Source: Planctomycetota bacterium (GTDB lineage: Bacteria; Planctomycetota; UBA1135; GCA-002686595). Taken from it: 64,000 bases of DNA. The translations under genes and the position numbers were made by a program. Below are positions 1-8,149 of this stretch, piece after piece. Within the stretch, counting starts at the first letter, position 1; every line of letters begins with the position of its first letter. The stretch lies in the NCBI GenBank assembly GCA_947484275.1, contig CANKOY010000003.1:62001-126000 (forward strand). The letters are read 5' to 3'. A model generated the notes under the pieces. That model was not told the DNA's origin. It ran no database searches and saw only the letters and a list, made by a program, of their open reading frames with translations.

Positions 1-816
1 GCGCGCTCACTTGGGGTTGAACCGGGGCCGGTGCACGAACCCGAGGTTTCGAGCATCGCCGTTGAACGCCTGCAGGACGCGCGAAGGGAGATCGCGTGGC
101 GCATGGAACGCGAGCTGCTCCTCGCTGCTCAGAACGCTGACCTCGAAAACTCGCGCGGCGAGCTGACCAAGGAACTGGCGCGCGTCCAACTCGACGGCGA
201 TCGCGCGCGCGCGGCCCTGGATCAGGCCAGACGTACTCTCGATGCTCGCGAGAACGAGTTGCAGTTCGCCGCCAAGGCCCAGGCCGACGCGGCAAAGGCC
301 CAGGCAGCTGCGGCAAAGGCTCAGACAGTCGCAGCCAAGGCTCAGGCAGACGCGGCAGAGGCCCTAGAACTCGAACAGCGCGCCCACTCCACGGCGCGCT
401 CTGCACTCGCGGCAGCCACCGGCGCGCTGCAGACGGCGCTGGCGGATCGCGAAGTGTTGCGGGCCACGCTCAGCGAATTGTCACGCGTCAACGAGACCCT
501 GGCTGCGGAAGCGGTTGGGGCCGAAGGCGAGTTGCGCGTCCTCGCAGAGCAGGCGGCGGTTCTGAAGCAACACGCGAATTGGCTGGAGCACGAAGCCGCG
601 CAGCTCACTCGACGGTTCGGCGGCTCGAGCGAATCACTGAGAGATCCCCAGGAATTCCAGGCCGCCACGGCGCTCTTGGATCGCGTGGAGGCTGAGCTCC
701 AGTGGCGCCGGCGCGAGATGCATGCGCTGTGCGAATCCGGCGGCCGGATCATTCGGGCGCTTGTGGCGCGCAGCGCCCTCGGGCGGCGCATGGGCGCCTG
801 GGAGCGCAAGCCGTGA
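1..816 (+). CDS. Coiled-coil protein of a glycan gene cluster (5' end outside window)
   Basis: The reading frame is open from base 1, so the true start probably lies upstream; a GTG at 31 is the first in-window candidate but has no clear ribosome binding site. The visible 271 residues are almost wholly Ala/Glu/Arg/Gln-rich helix with heptad character, including four near-perfect 7-residue AKAQ-type units encoded at 271-354. The C-terminal 50 residues are basic and end in RMGAWERKP. The stop TGA overlaps the GTG of the following GT2 glycosyltransferase, so the two are translationally coupled. Long coiled coils of this type occur as tails of glycosyltransferases or chain-length/scaffold proteins in polysaccharide loci, so the missing N-terminus may hold a catalytic domain. 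The function cannot be assigned from this part alone. Confidence 0.75.
   Translation, partial: ARSLGVEPGPVHEPEVSSIAVERLQDARREIAWRMERELLLAAQNADLENSRGELTKELARVQLDGDRARAALDQARRTLDARENELQFAAKAQADAAKAQAAAAKAQTVAAKAQADAAEALELEQRAHSTARSALAAATGALQTALADREVLRATLSELSRVNETLAAEAVGAEGELRVLAEQAAVLKQHANWLEHEAAQLTRRFGGSSESLRDPQEFQAATALLDRVEAELQWRRREMHALCESGGRIIRALVARSALGRRMGAWERKP
271..354 (+). repeat. Four tandem 21-bp units inside the coiled-coil gene
   Basis: Four consecutive in-frame 21-bp units (271-291, 292-312, 313-333, 334-354) each encode a 7-residue AKAQ-containing heptad. They differ from each other at several bases. The unit length equals one coiled-coil heptad, so expansion or contraction would keep both frame and helix register. 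Confidence 0.8.
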
Positions 817-1784
817 AGCGGCCGGTTTCCATCGTCATTCCGGCCCTCGACGATCGGGCCCTGCTCGGTCGAGCCCTGGATACGCTGTGGTCTGCATTGA
901 AGGACCGCGGTGAGTCCGACGAGGTCATTGTGGTGGACGACTCGGGCGCCGGTCGACTCGCGGCCTGGCTGGCTGCCGATCATCCCCGCGCGCGCGCCGT
1001 AGTGAACGCCGAGAATCTGGGCTTCGCACGCGCGCTCAGCGCCGGCGTCGAGCGCGCGCATCACGCACTGGTGTTCGCCATGAACAGCGATGTGTGCCCG
1101 CGCCCTGGTTTCCTCGATCCGCTGGTGTCCGCAATGGGAGACCCGCGGGTCTTTGCAGCCGTGCCGCGCATTCTGCTCGGCGGTCGCGAGGACTCGATCG
1201 AATCGGTCGTCAGCGTCGAACTGGAGGGGGGAATTGCCCGCGGCGTGCAGTCGGCGTTGGAGCGTCCGCGCAAAGATCTGCTAGCACCGCCGTGGTGGAC
1301 GCGCGATGGGGTCACACCCTTTCCCATGGGAGGCGCGTTCCTTTTCCAGCGTGCGGTGTTTCTGGAACTGGGCGGATTCGACCGTGCCTTCGAGCCCTTC
1401 TATCTCGAAGACATGGATTTGGGTTGGCGCGCGTGGAAGGCGGGCTTCGAGTGTCGCTACGTGTACGACGCGGTGGTCGAGCACCACCATCGCGGCACCA
1501 TCGGCGCCGTCGTGCCGGAAGCCGTGGTTCGCGCGGCCATCGAGCGCAATCGACTGCTGTTCACCTGGAAGCACCTCGACGATCCCGCGGCTCTCGAGGA
1601 GCATGTGCGGACGCTGTCCCGAAGGGTGGTGGAAGCGCGCGTGCTCGAGGATCGCGCGTTCCTGACCGCGCTCTGCCTAGCCCTGGAGGACCGGGTGCGC
1701 GCCGGAGACGCGCGCGATCCGCTCGAGGGCGCTGCGACGTGGCAGCGAATCCAGGCCGCCAGCGCGGCCCGGCGCGATTTCTAG
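813..1784 (+). CDS. GT2-family glycosyltransferase
   Basis: A 323-residue GT-A fold glycosyltransferase, probably cytoplasmic and acting on a nucleotide sugar in surface-polysaccharide synthesis. The start chosen is GTG 813, which overlaps the upstream stop (GTGA) and gives the expected N-terminus VKRPVSIVIPALD. Family marks are the VVDD loop near residue 40, the NSD metal-binding triplet in FAMNSDVCPRP, an MGGAFLFQR segment, and LEDMDLGWRAW (the ED catalytic-base motif). This is the rhamnosyltransferase-like branch of GT2, but the donor sugar cannot be read from sequence. Its stop overlaps the stop of the convergent GT4 gene by 4 bases at a CTAG. Confidence 0.9.
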   Translation: MKRPVSIVIPALDDRALLGRALDTLWSALKDRGESDEVIVVDDSGAGRLAAWLAADHPRARAVVNAENLGFARALSAGVERAHHALVFAMNSDVCPRPGFLDPLVSAMGDPRVFAAVPRILLGGREDSIESVVSVELEGGIARGVQSALERPRKDLLAPPWWTRDGVTPFPMGGAFLFQRAVFLELGGFDRAFEPFYLEDMDLGWRAWKAGFECRYVYDAVVEHHHRGTIGAVVPEAVVRAAIERNRLLFTWKHLDDPAALEEHVRTLSRRVVEARVLEDRAFLTALCLALEDRVRAGDARDPLEGAATWQRIQAASAARRDF

Positions 1785-3055
1785 TGCGCGAAAGCGGTCG
1801 CGCTCACGCCCGCCGCGATTTCGAGCTGTGCCTCGATCCGCGACACGTGCAGGTTCGCACGAAACTCGGCCTCTGCCCGCTGGTGTCCGGCCTGGCCCAG
1901 GCGCGCGGCCAGTGCGCTATCGCCGCATAGCCGCGAGAGCGCTGCAGCGAACGCCGCCACGTCGCCACGCGGCACGCACAGGCCCGTACGATCGTGCTCG
2001 AGCCACTCCGACACGCCGCCGACGTCGAAGGCGACCACGGGTTTGCCGTGGGCCATGGCCTCGATGCCCACCAGGCCGAAGGGCTCCTTCCACGTCGAAG
2101 GAAAAGCAACCACCTGCGCGCGCGCGTAAAGCGTCTCGATCTGCCCCGCGGACTGCCAGCCGGCGAAGTGCACGCGATCTGCAAGGCCCTCGGCCTTGCA
2201 CCGGGCTTCGAGCCACACGCGGGCCGGCCCGTCCCCTGCGATGACAGCGCGCCATGGAGCTGCAGTTTGGGCCAGCGCTGCGAGCAGCACGTCGATGCCC
2301 TTGTCCGGCAACGCCAGGCGCGCGGGCGTGAAAATCAGGGGCGCGTCGTTTGTGGACAGGAATTCTCGAGTCGCTGAAGACAGCTGCGCGCGTGCGATCG
2401 CGGCCGAGTTCGAGCCGGTGAAGTAGGGGATGACTGCGATTCGATCCCGACTCTCACCTGCTTGCACCAATTCGCGCTGCATGTACGCCGAGGCGACCAG
2501 CAGGGCGCTGGCGCGGCGCAGCGAGTCGAACTCCAAGAGCTTCTTCTTGAATTCGCCAATGCCCTCGATCCACGGTCGCGCGCGGCCGGATTGGTGAAAG
2601 CACGAACAGCCGCTGCCGATGAAGTAGCGCTCGAGGCACGCGACGCCCAGGGGTCGCTGGCAGTTCTCGCCGTCGGCCTCGATCTTGTTGAGGCTGGGAC
2701 AGAACGGCGAGTGGTCCTGCACGAAGCGCACGATCGGCACCGGGGGAGTGAGCTCGAGCAGCGCCTCGAACGTGCGCCCTTGGAAGCAGGACAGAACCAG
2801 AAGCACATCTGCGTTGTGGGCGCGCGAGCGCTGGGTCATTTGCTCCAGGGCGCGCGCCGAGGCTGCGCCGTCGGAGTAGGCGGGCTCAATCCGCAGCGCG
2901 ACGCCCGCGGGCAATTCCATGGCCGGTTCGGCCGTGGCGCCGCACAGGAGTTCGATGCGATGTTCGCGCGCAGCCAGCGCGCGGACGATCTCGCCGGCGT
3001 AGCGCTCGCTTCCGCCGATCAGACCCCAGTTGTCGAGAGCAACTTGAATCCGCAT
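1781..3055 (-). CDS. GT4-family glycosyltransferase
   Basis: A 424-residue GT-B glycosyltransferase. The N-terminal half starts MRIQVALDNWGLIGGSERYAG, the usual glycine-rich acceptor loop of GT4. The C-terminal half carries DKGIDVLLAAL, VIAGDGPAR, HFAGW and the EX7E-type motif in EPFGLVGIEAMAHGKPVV. A cluster of five cysteines between about residues 118 and 156 (FCP, NCQ, ACL, GCSC) is an unusual insertion, as seen in some GT4 proteins with a probable structural metal or disulfide site. The ATG overlaps the rho stop by one base (TGATG), so it is translated with rho. The acceptor and donor are unknown. Confidence 0.9.
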   Translation of the reverse strand: MRIQVALDNWGLIGGSERYAGEIVRALAAREHRIELLCGATAEPAMELPAGVALRIEPAYSDGAASARALEQMTQRSRAHNADVLLVLSCFQGRTFEALLELTPPVPIVRFVQDHSPFCPSLNKIEADGENCQRPLGVACLERYFIGSGCSCFHQSGRARPWIEGIGEFKKKLLEFDSLRRASALLVASAYMQRELVQAGESRDRIAVIPYFTGSNSAAIARAQLSSATREFLSTNDAPLIFTPARLALPDKGIDVLLAALAQTAAPWRAVIAGDGPARVWLEARCKAEGLADRVHFAGWQSAGQIETLYARAQVVAFPSTWKEPFGLVGIEAMAHGKPVVAFDVGGVSEWLEHDRTGLCVPRGDVAAFAAALSRLCGDSALAARLGQAGHQRAEAEFRANLHVSRIEAQLEIAAGVSATAFAH

Positions 3056-4509
3056 CAGCCGATCGACATCAGGAACTCACCGTTGACGCGCGTCTTCTTC
3101 ATTTTCTGGATCAACATTTCCATCGCTTCGACGGGATCCATTTCGTTGAGGACCTTCCGCAGCATCCAGACGCGCTTGATCTCCTCCGGCGTGAACAGCA
3201 GTTCCTCCTTGCGCGTGCCCGAACGGTTGATGTCGATCGCGGGGAAAATGCGTCGATCCGAAAGCCGCCGCTCGAGGACCAGTTCCATGTTTCCCGTGCC
3301 TTTGAACTCTTCGAAGATCAACTCGTCCATCTTCGAGCCGGTCTCGATCAAGGCGGTGCCGAGAATCGTCAGCGATCCGCCGCCCTCCAGGTTGCGCGCG
3401 GCTCCGAAGAATTTCTTCGGGAACTGCAGCGCACCGGCCTCCAAACCGCCGGAAAGCAACTTGCCGTTGGCCGGAGCTTCGATGTTGCAGGCGCGGGCGA
3501 GACGCGTGATCGAATCCAGGAGGATCACGACGTCTTCGCCGGCCTCCACCAAGCTCTTGGCCTTTTTGATCACCATGTCGGCCACCTGGATGTGGCGCCA
3601 GGCGGGCTCGTCGAAGGTCGAGCTGACGACCTCGCGGTCGCCCTCGGGCAGCATGCGTTCGAAGTCGGTGACTTCCTCGGGGCGCTCGTCGATCAAGAGG
3701 ATGATCAAGTGCGCGTCGGGCGCGTTCTTGACGATCGACTTGGCCAACATCTGCAAGAGGATCGTCTTGCCCGTGCGCGGCGGCGCCACGATTAGACCGC
3801 GCTGTCCGCGACCGATCGGTGTGATCAGATCGACGATGCGCATCTCCAGCGGATTGTCCTCGGTGCCTTCGAGGATGATGCGCTCCTCGGGGTACAGCGG
3901 CGTCAGCTCCTTGAAAGGCGCGCGAATCGCAGCGTCCTCCGGCGGGTGGAAGTCGATTTCCTCGACTTCCACGAGCGCCAGGTAGCCCTCGCCCTCGCGC
4001 GCCGCGCGCAGGGATCCGCGCACGGTCATGCCCGGAGCCAGGGAAAATCTGCGCACCATGGAGGCCGGCACGAAGACGTCGTCGGCCACGGTCAGGTAGC
4101 CGTAGGCAGGCGAGCGCAGGAAGAAATGCCCGCTCTGAGCCACGTCGACCACGCCGGTGACTTCCACGGGCACACGGGCGCGCAGACGCGAGGCGGCGAT
4201 CTCGAAGATCACCTCTTCGCGCTTCTTGCCGATCAGGTTCTCCACCGATTCGGCCTCGGCGACCTCGTACAGCTCCGACAGGTTCATGGCCTGCAGCTCG
4301 CCGTACTTCGTGGCCTTGGGCTTGGTGCGCTTGGTGGACTTCGGCAGGCTCTCATCGAGCGCAGCCAATTCCTCAGGCGACAAGTCCCCAGGCAACTTCG
4401 CGAAATCGATCCACACCGGATCGGGATTCTTCGCCGCCGGCTTGTCGAAGGACTGCGGTGCGTGGGTCTTCTGGAACTTGTGGCGTTGACGTTTGTTTCT
4501 GAATTTCAT
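3055..4509 (-). CDS. rho: Transcription termination factor Rho
   Basis: A 484-residue hexameric RNA-dependent ATPase that terminates transcription. It has a basic, low-complexity N-terminal extension of about 70 residues; a Rho_N helical domain (about 72-110); a cold-shock-like RNA-binding domain (about 112-185); and a RecA-type ATPase core. The core has Walker A APPRTGKT at 242-249, Walker B DVVILLD at 326-332, and the Q/R-loop region with LEAGALQFPKKFF and GSLTILGTALIETGSKMDE. The length is longer than the 419 residues of E. coli because of the N-terminal extension, as is common outside Proteobacteria. It lies directly upstream of a GT4 gene with a 1-base overlap, an unusual partner for rho. 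Confidence 0.98.
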   Translation of the reverse strand: MKFRNKRQRHKFQKTHAPQSFDKPAAKNPDPVWIDFAKLPGDLSPEELAALDESLPKSTKRTKPKATKYGELQAMNLSELYEVAEAESVENLIGKKREEVIFEIAASRLRARVPVEVTGVVDVAQSGHFFLRSPAYGYLTVADDVFVPASMVRRFSLAPGMTVRGSLRAAREGEGYLALVEVEEIDFHPPEDAAIRAPFKELTPLYPEERIILEGTEDNPLEMRIVDLITPIGRGQRGLIVAPPRTGKTILLQMLAKSIVKNAPDAHLIILLIDERPEEVTDFERMLPEGDREVVSSTFDEPAWRHIQVADMVIKKAKSLVEAGEDVVILLDSITRLARACNIEAPANGKLLSGGLEAGALQFPKKFFGAARNLEGGGSLTILGTALIETGSKMDELIFEEFKGTGNMELVLERRLSDRRIFPAIDINRSGTRKEELLFTPEEIKRVWMLRKVLNEMDPVEAMEMLIQKMKKTRVNGEFLMSIG

Positions 4510-4587
4510 GTGTGCTTGGTGAGGGCTCCGGCCCCCCTGGCCCCTGGGGCCATAGGACCCTGTCAGGGCCGCGCGGTGGGGGCCGAG

Positions 4588-5256
4588 TCAGTGCTCGCGT
4601 GATTCAAGGGTGCGCAGCACGGTTTCAATCGCAGTTCGAAGCTGCGCCGCGTCACCGTCGTTGGTGACGACGTGGTGCGCGCGGGAGCGCTTGCGTGCCA
4701 GCGGCATCTGCAGCGCCTCGCGCCGCGCCACTTCGCCGCTCTCCCAGCCGCGCGACTGGACGGCCCGCAGGTCGCGCACGCGCGCCTGAGTGTCCACAAA
4801 GATGAGGGCATCGCACTCTTCAGGCAAGTGATGTTCGCTTTCGTTTTCCAAAAGCAGGGGCACATCGAGGACCACCCGGCCGATCCCGGCGTGCCGTGCG
4901 GCCTCCAGCCGGGTGCGCAACTCGCGGCGCACCGCAGGGTGGATCCAGCTCTCGAGCAACTTGCGCGCGGCTGGATCGTCGAAGACCACCCGCGCCAAAG
5001 CCGGGCGGTCGAGCCTGCCCGCGGAATCGAAAACGGCGGGTCCAAATGTCTCGCGGATCCTGCGCTGAAGTTCATCTTGCAGGTAGAGCTCGCCGACAAT
5101 TGCGTCGGCGTCGAGGACCAAGCCATCGACTCCCGCGAGCCCGCGAGCAACGGCGGACTTGCCCGAGGCGATGCCGCCGAGCACGCCGTAGACGCGTGTC
5201 CTGGGTTTCGAGCCACCGTTCCTCTGGGGAGTCGGCGGGGGGGTATCGCTGGCCAA
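4588..5256 (-). CDS. coaE: Dephospho-CoA kinase
   Basis: Catalyses the last step of CoA synthesis, ATP-dependent phosphorylation of the 3'-OH of dephospho-CoA. Visible motifs are the P-loop GGIASGKS, DADAIVGELY (substrate-binding DAD), FGPAVFDSAGRLDRPALARVV, the VPLLLE motif and a lid with arginines. The frame is open much further upstream (to 5643) but contains no ATG near the domain boundary. TTG at 5254-5256 gives 222 residues, close to the family size of about 200, and is the only conventional start within 40 codons of the P-loop. The start is therefore uncertain. It is divergent from the BRCT-like membrane protein gene, with 584 bases between them. Confidence 0.9.
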   Translation of the reverse strand: MASDTPPPTPQRNGGSKPRTRVYGVLGGIASGKSAVARGLAGVDGLVLDADAIVGELYLQDELQRRIRETFGPAVFDSAGRLDRPALARVVFDDPAARKLLESWIHPAVRRELRTRLEAARHAGIGRVVLDVPLLLENESEHHLPEECDALIFVDTQARVRDLRAVQSRGWESGEVARREALQMPLARKRSRAHHVVTNDGDAAQLRTAIETVLRTLESREH

Positions 5257-5840
5257 GTCGGGTCCTGGGTCGGTGTGAGTTGGGCTTGCCGGGCGGGGGC
5301 CTGCGATGGCGGCGCATGGAGGCAGCCCGGGCGCGGGTCCACCGAGAGGAAGCCGCGGGGTGGCTGGAACGCAAGTTCCTCCGCCCGAGGCCGAGCCCGT
5401 CCGTGCGCGCGGCAGCGTAACCTCCCGCAGCGCGGGGGTAGGCTCCTGCGTCGCCAGATACCCCGCCCCTGGCGGGCGGATTGCTTCGATGCCCTTCCGG
5501 AAAGCGCGCGAGCCTAGTCTGGCCGCACGACCCGTCAAGGGGCACGAATTCCCTTGCCGCTCCCGGACCGGTCGGGTATCACCTCGCGCTCCCCTTTCAG
5601 GCCCCGGCCCCCGCCGCAGGCTTGAATGGAGCGGTCTTTTCACCCCAAAAAAGTCCCACTCATCCCCACGCCCTGCCCCTCGGCCCCCTGCGGCGAGCTC
5701 CGAACTTCAATGGAGCGCATCGAAGGCCCGATGGAACGCGGCAACCGGCGAGGACCTGCGCGTTCGCGCGCGAGGCTCCCCCGTCCGGCGCCCGCGACTA
5801 CCTCTGCCCGATTCCCGACACGTCGGGGTCCCGAAAGCCC
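5257..5840. other. Intergenic region between coaE and the BRCT-like gene
   Basis: 584 bases between two divergent genes. Open frames exist on both strands but none resembles a protein family, and the composition is erratic with C- and G-runs. It presumably holds the promoters of both genes. A short A-run near 5645 is the only AT-rich patch. No RNA gene or repeat was recognised. Confidence 0.5.
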
Positions 5841-7112
5841 ATGAAGCGTACTCCGGTGTTCACCCAGAAGAGCACTTCCCAGCGTGGAGCTGCGAAGGTC
5901 AACGTCGTCTGGCTGATCGGCATGATCACACTGCTGATCTTCGCCTTGGTCTTTGCCTTCTCGGCGAACGCGGAGAAGGGCGACACCCAACTGCGCCTTG
6001 ACGCCGCCTTGCGCGAGCGCGCTGCCGCCTTCGAAAAGGAAGACGCGACCTCTAAGCTCATCTCCGATATCTCGCGCGCCATGGGTTTCTACGACCCCAA
6101 CGCCCCGATCCCGGTTGCGAGCATCGACTCCATCAAGGCAGCCCTTGAAGCCGGCAAGCTGACTTTCCCCACCGCGGGTGCCAGCGTCACCGACCTGGAG
6201 AAGCTCTTGCCCGTCGTCGAGCGCGAGTACAAGGCCCGCGTGCGCGAGATTCAGATGCTCAAGGACGGCGCGGCGACCTTGACCGCGGAGAAGGCCTCTA
6301 CCGAAACTGCACTGCGCCAGGCCAGCTCGGCCAAGGACGTGCAGATCGCTGGCGTGCAAAAGCAACTGGACGACGCCGTACAAGCTGCTTCGCGCACCCA
6401 GTCGGGCCTCGAAGCGCAGATCGCGGCGCTGAAGAGCACGAACTCCGACCTGGAAAACAGCCTCAAGGTCGCGCGCGGGGACATCGAGTCCGAGAAGCGC
6501 AACTTGGCCAACGCCACGATCGAGTACCGGTCGCGCTTCGAGGCCATGTCGAACAAGATCGCGTTCCTGAAGGAGCCCGAGACTTCCGACGGAAACCTGT
6601 TGGCCGTCTCCAAGGGCGCCCAGATCGGTTGGATCGACATTGGCGCCAACCACCGCGTCGCCGTGGGCATGCGCTTCCGCGTGGTTTCCGGAAAGCTTGG
6701 GACGAACGACACCAAGTGCGTGGCTGAGGTCACCAAGACCGAGTCCCATCGCGCAGAAGTGCTGTTCACACAAGTCGCGGATCAGTTCGACCCGCCGGTG
6801 GTGGGCGACAAGATCTTCAACCCGCTGCTGGATCCCAAGGGTCAGCGCAACGCCGTCATCGTCGGTCGCTTCACCGCGCCCAGCGAGAATGAAGTGCGCG
6901 GACTGCTCGCCAACCTCGGCATCACCCTGCAGACCAAGCTCGACAACACCACCGACTACTTGGTGGTTGGCAGCGAGATGTACGTCGACATGGACGGCAA
7001 CGCGCTCGAGACGCCGATGCAACCCTCGGAGACCGCGGTCTACAAGGAAGCCGAAGGCAAAGGCGTCGCGATCACGCCGTTGAAGGACCTGCGCTCCTAC
7101 TTCAAGTTCTAG
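5841..7112 (+). CDS. Membrane-anchored coiled-coil protein with C-terminal BRCT-like domain
   Basis: A 423-residue protein. The start ATG 5841 is chosen because it begins a plausible N-terminus: about 20 basic/polar residues, then one transmembrane helix (VVWLIGMITLLIFALVFAF, about 23-42). Residues about 45-240 are largely helical with coiled-coil stretches. A middle domain (about 255-330) contains ISKG-like and VVGDKIFNPL segments. The last 85 residues read as a BRCT-type fold: a VIVGRF strand, a helix in NEVRGLLANLG, TTDYLVVG, then KEAEGKGVAI and DLRSYF, matching the order of motifs in DNA-ligase BRCT domains. BRCT domains normally bind phosphopeptides or DNA in the cytoplasm, so the topology matters: a single N-terminal anchor would place the domain outside the membrane unless orientation is N-out. 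The function is unknown. Confidence 0.8.
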   Translation: MKRTPVFTQKSTSQRGAAKVNVVWLIGMITLLIFALVFAFSANAEKGDTQLRLDAALRERAAAFEKEDATSKLISDISRAMGFYDPNAPIPVASIDSIKAALEAGKLTFPTAGASVTDLEKLLPVVEREYKARVREIQMLKDGAATLTAEKASTETALRQASSAKDVQIAGVQKQLDDAVQAASRTQSGLEAQIAALKSTNSDLENSLKVARGDIESEKRNLANATIEYRSRFEAMSNKIAFLKEPETSDGNLLAVSKGAQIGWIDIGANHRVAVGMRFRVVSGKLGTNDTKCVAEVTKTESHRAEVLFTQVADQFDPPVVGDKIFNPLLDPKGQRNAVIVGRFTAPSENEVRGLLANLGITLQTKLDNTTDYLVVGSEMYVDMDGNALETPMQPSETAVYKEAEGKGVAITPLKDLRSYFKF

Positions 7113-7152
7113 GACAGTCCCCGGGCTCCGTGCCCGAGAGCTGAAACACTCG

Positions 7153-7188
7153 CCGCGGGCGGCTTCCGAGAAAGGGAGCCGCCCGCGG
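7153..7188 (+). terminator. Long hairpin after the BRCT-like gene, probable terminator
   Basis: A perfect 12-bp GC-rich inverted repeat (7153-7164 with 7177-7188), extended inward by three more pairs to a 6-nt loop. It lies 40 bases after the stop codon. There is no T-run after it, so termination may be Rho-assisted, or the hairpin may protect the 3' end. Confidence 0.6.
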
Positions 7189-7246
7189 TCGTTGAGGCAG
7201 CGTCTGGCACTGGGACGGCGCAATCAGGACACTACTGCCCGAGACC

Positions 7247-8149
7247 ATGGCCGATCGCGAACAAGAGGAGACTGTCGAGACCACGCGCATGTCGCTGGCC
7301 GAGCACCTGATCGAACTGCGCAAACGACTGTTTCGCGGGGTGCTCGCGGTCGTGATCGCCTTCATGGTCGGCTGGGGCTTCTACGAGCCCATCAGCAAGT
7401 TCGTGCTCCAACCCCTGTTCGACACCACCGCGGTAGTCAACGACGCGCAAGTGGCCAAGTACGAGGCGGAACTCGCGGCGGACCCGAGCATTCCGCGCAC
7501 GCGCTACTTCCGCACCGCCGATCCGGCGGACAAGCACCTATGGCCCGACCTCACGATCGAATTGCGTCCGATCGTGACAGCCATCGGCGAGGGCTTCTTC
7601 TTCTCGATGCGCGTGGCCTTTGCCTTCGCGCTCGCAGCTGGCGGGCCCGTGCTGCTCTACCAGTTGTGGAGGTTCATCGCTGCCGGCCTGTATGCCAAGG
7701 AACGGCGCATGGTGATGTCGTACTTCCCCATCAGCGTGCTGCTGTTCATTTCAGGAGTGGTCTTCGGCGCCGGCTTCCTGCTGCCATTCTGCATGGAGGT
7801 CATGGCCCAGGCGTACCCCACGGAACTCATCGGAGCCCAGTACAAGCTCGAGGATTACTGGGACTTCTACGCGACGCTGACCTTGGCCCTGGGCGGTGTT
7901 TTCCAACTGCCGATCGTGATGTTCGCCCTGGTTCATGTGGATCTAGTGCAGCGGAGCGGCTTCGCGCGCTATCGCGGACACTTCATCCTGTTTGCCTTCC
8001 TGTTCGCCGGCGTGATCACGCCGCCTGATCCGTGGAGTCAGTTCATGGTGGCTGTGCCGATGGTCTGCCTGTACGAGGTCGGCCTGCTCGCGACCCTGCC
8101 GATGGTGCGACGCCGCGAGCGCCTGGCCAAACTGCGCGACGGATCCTGA
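7247..8149 (+). CDS. tatC: Sec-independent protein translocase subunit TatC
   Basis: A 300-residue inner-membrane protein that binds twin-arginine signal peptides and forms the receptor core of the Tat translocase. The conserved N-terminal MSLAEHLIELRKRLF (with the key Glu) precedes the first of six transmembrane helices, and the family glutamate/proline loops and GAGFLLPF segment are present. An insertion of about 50 residues between TM1 and TM2 makes it longer than the E. coli protein (258). A Tat substrate candidate in this window is the epimerase at 53822-54976 (SRRDFL signal). The stop overlaps the cinA start (ATGA). tatA and tatB are not in the window. Confidence 0.97.
   Translation: MADREQEETVETTRMSLAEHLIELRKRLFRGVLAVVIAFMVGWGFYEPISKFVLQPLFDTTAVVNDAQVAKYEAELAADPSIPRTRYFRTADPADKHLWPDLTIELRPIVTAIGEGFFFSMRVAFAFALAAGGPVLLYQLWRFIAAGLYAKERRMVMSYFPISVLLFISGVVFGAGFLLPFCMEVMAQAYPTELIGAQYKLEDYWDFYATLTLALGGVFQLPIVMFALVHVDLVQRSGFARYRGHFILFAFLFAGVITPPDPWSQFMVAVPMVCLYEVGLLATLPMVRRRERLAKLRDGS

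Noticed and set aside
2462-3985. 507-codon open frame on the plus strand
   Set aside because: It lies antisense to the GT4 gene and rho, both certain; its composition is that of a shadow frame.
5640-7223. 527-codon open frame on the minus strand
   Set aside because: It mirrors the coiled-coil/BRCT-like gene and has no ribosome binding site or recognisable domain.
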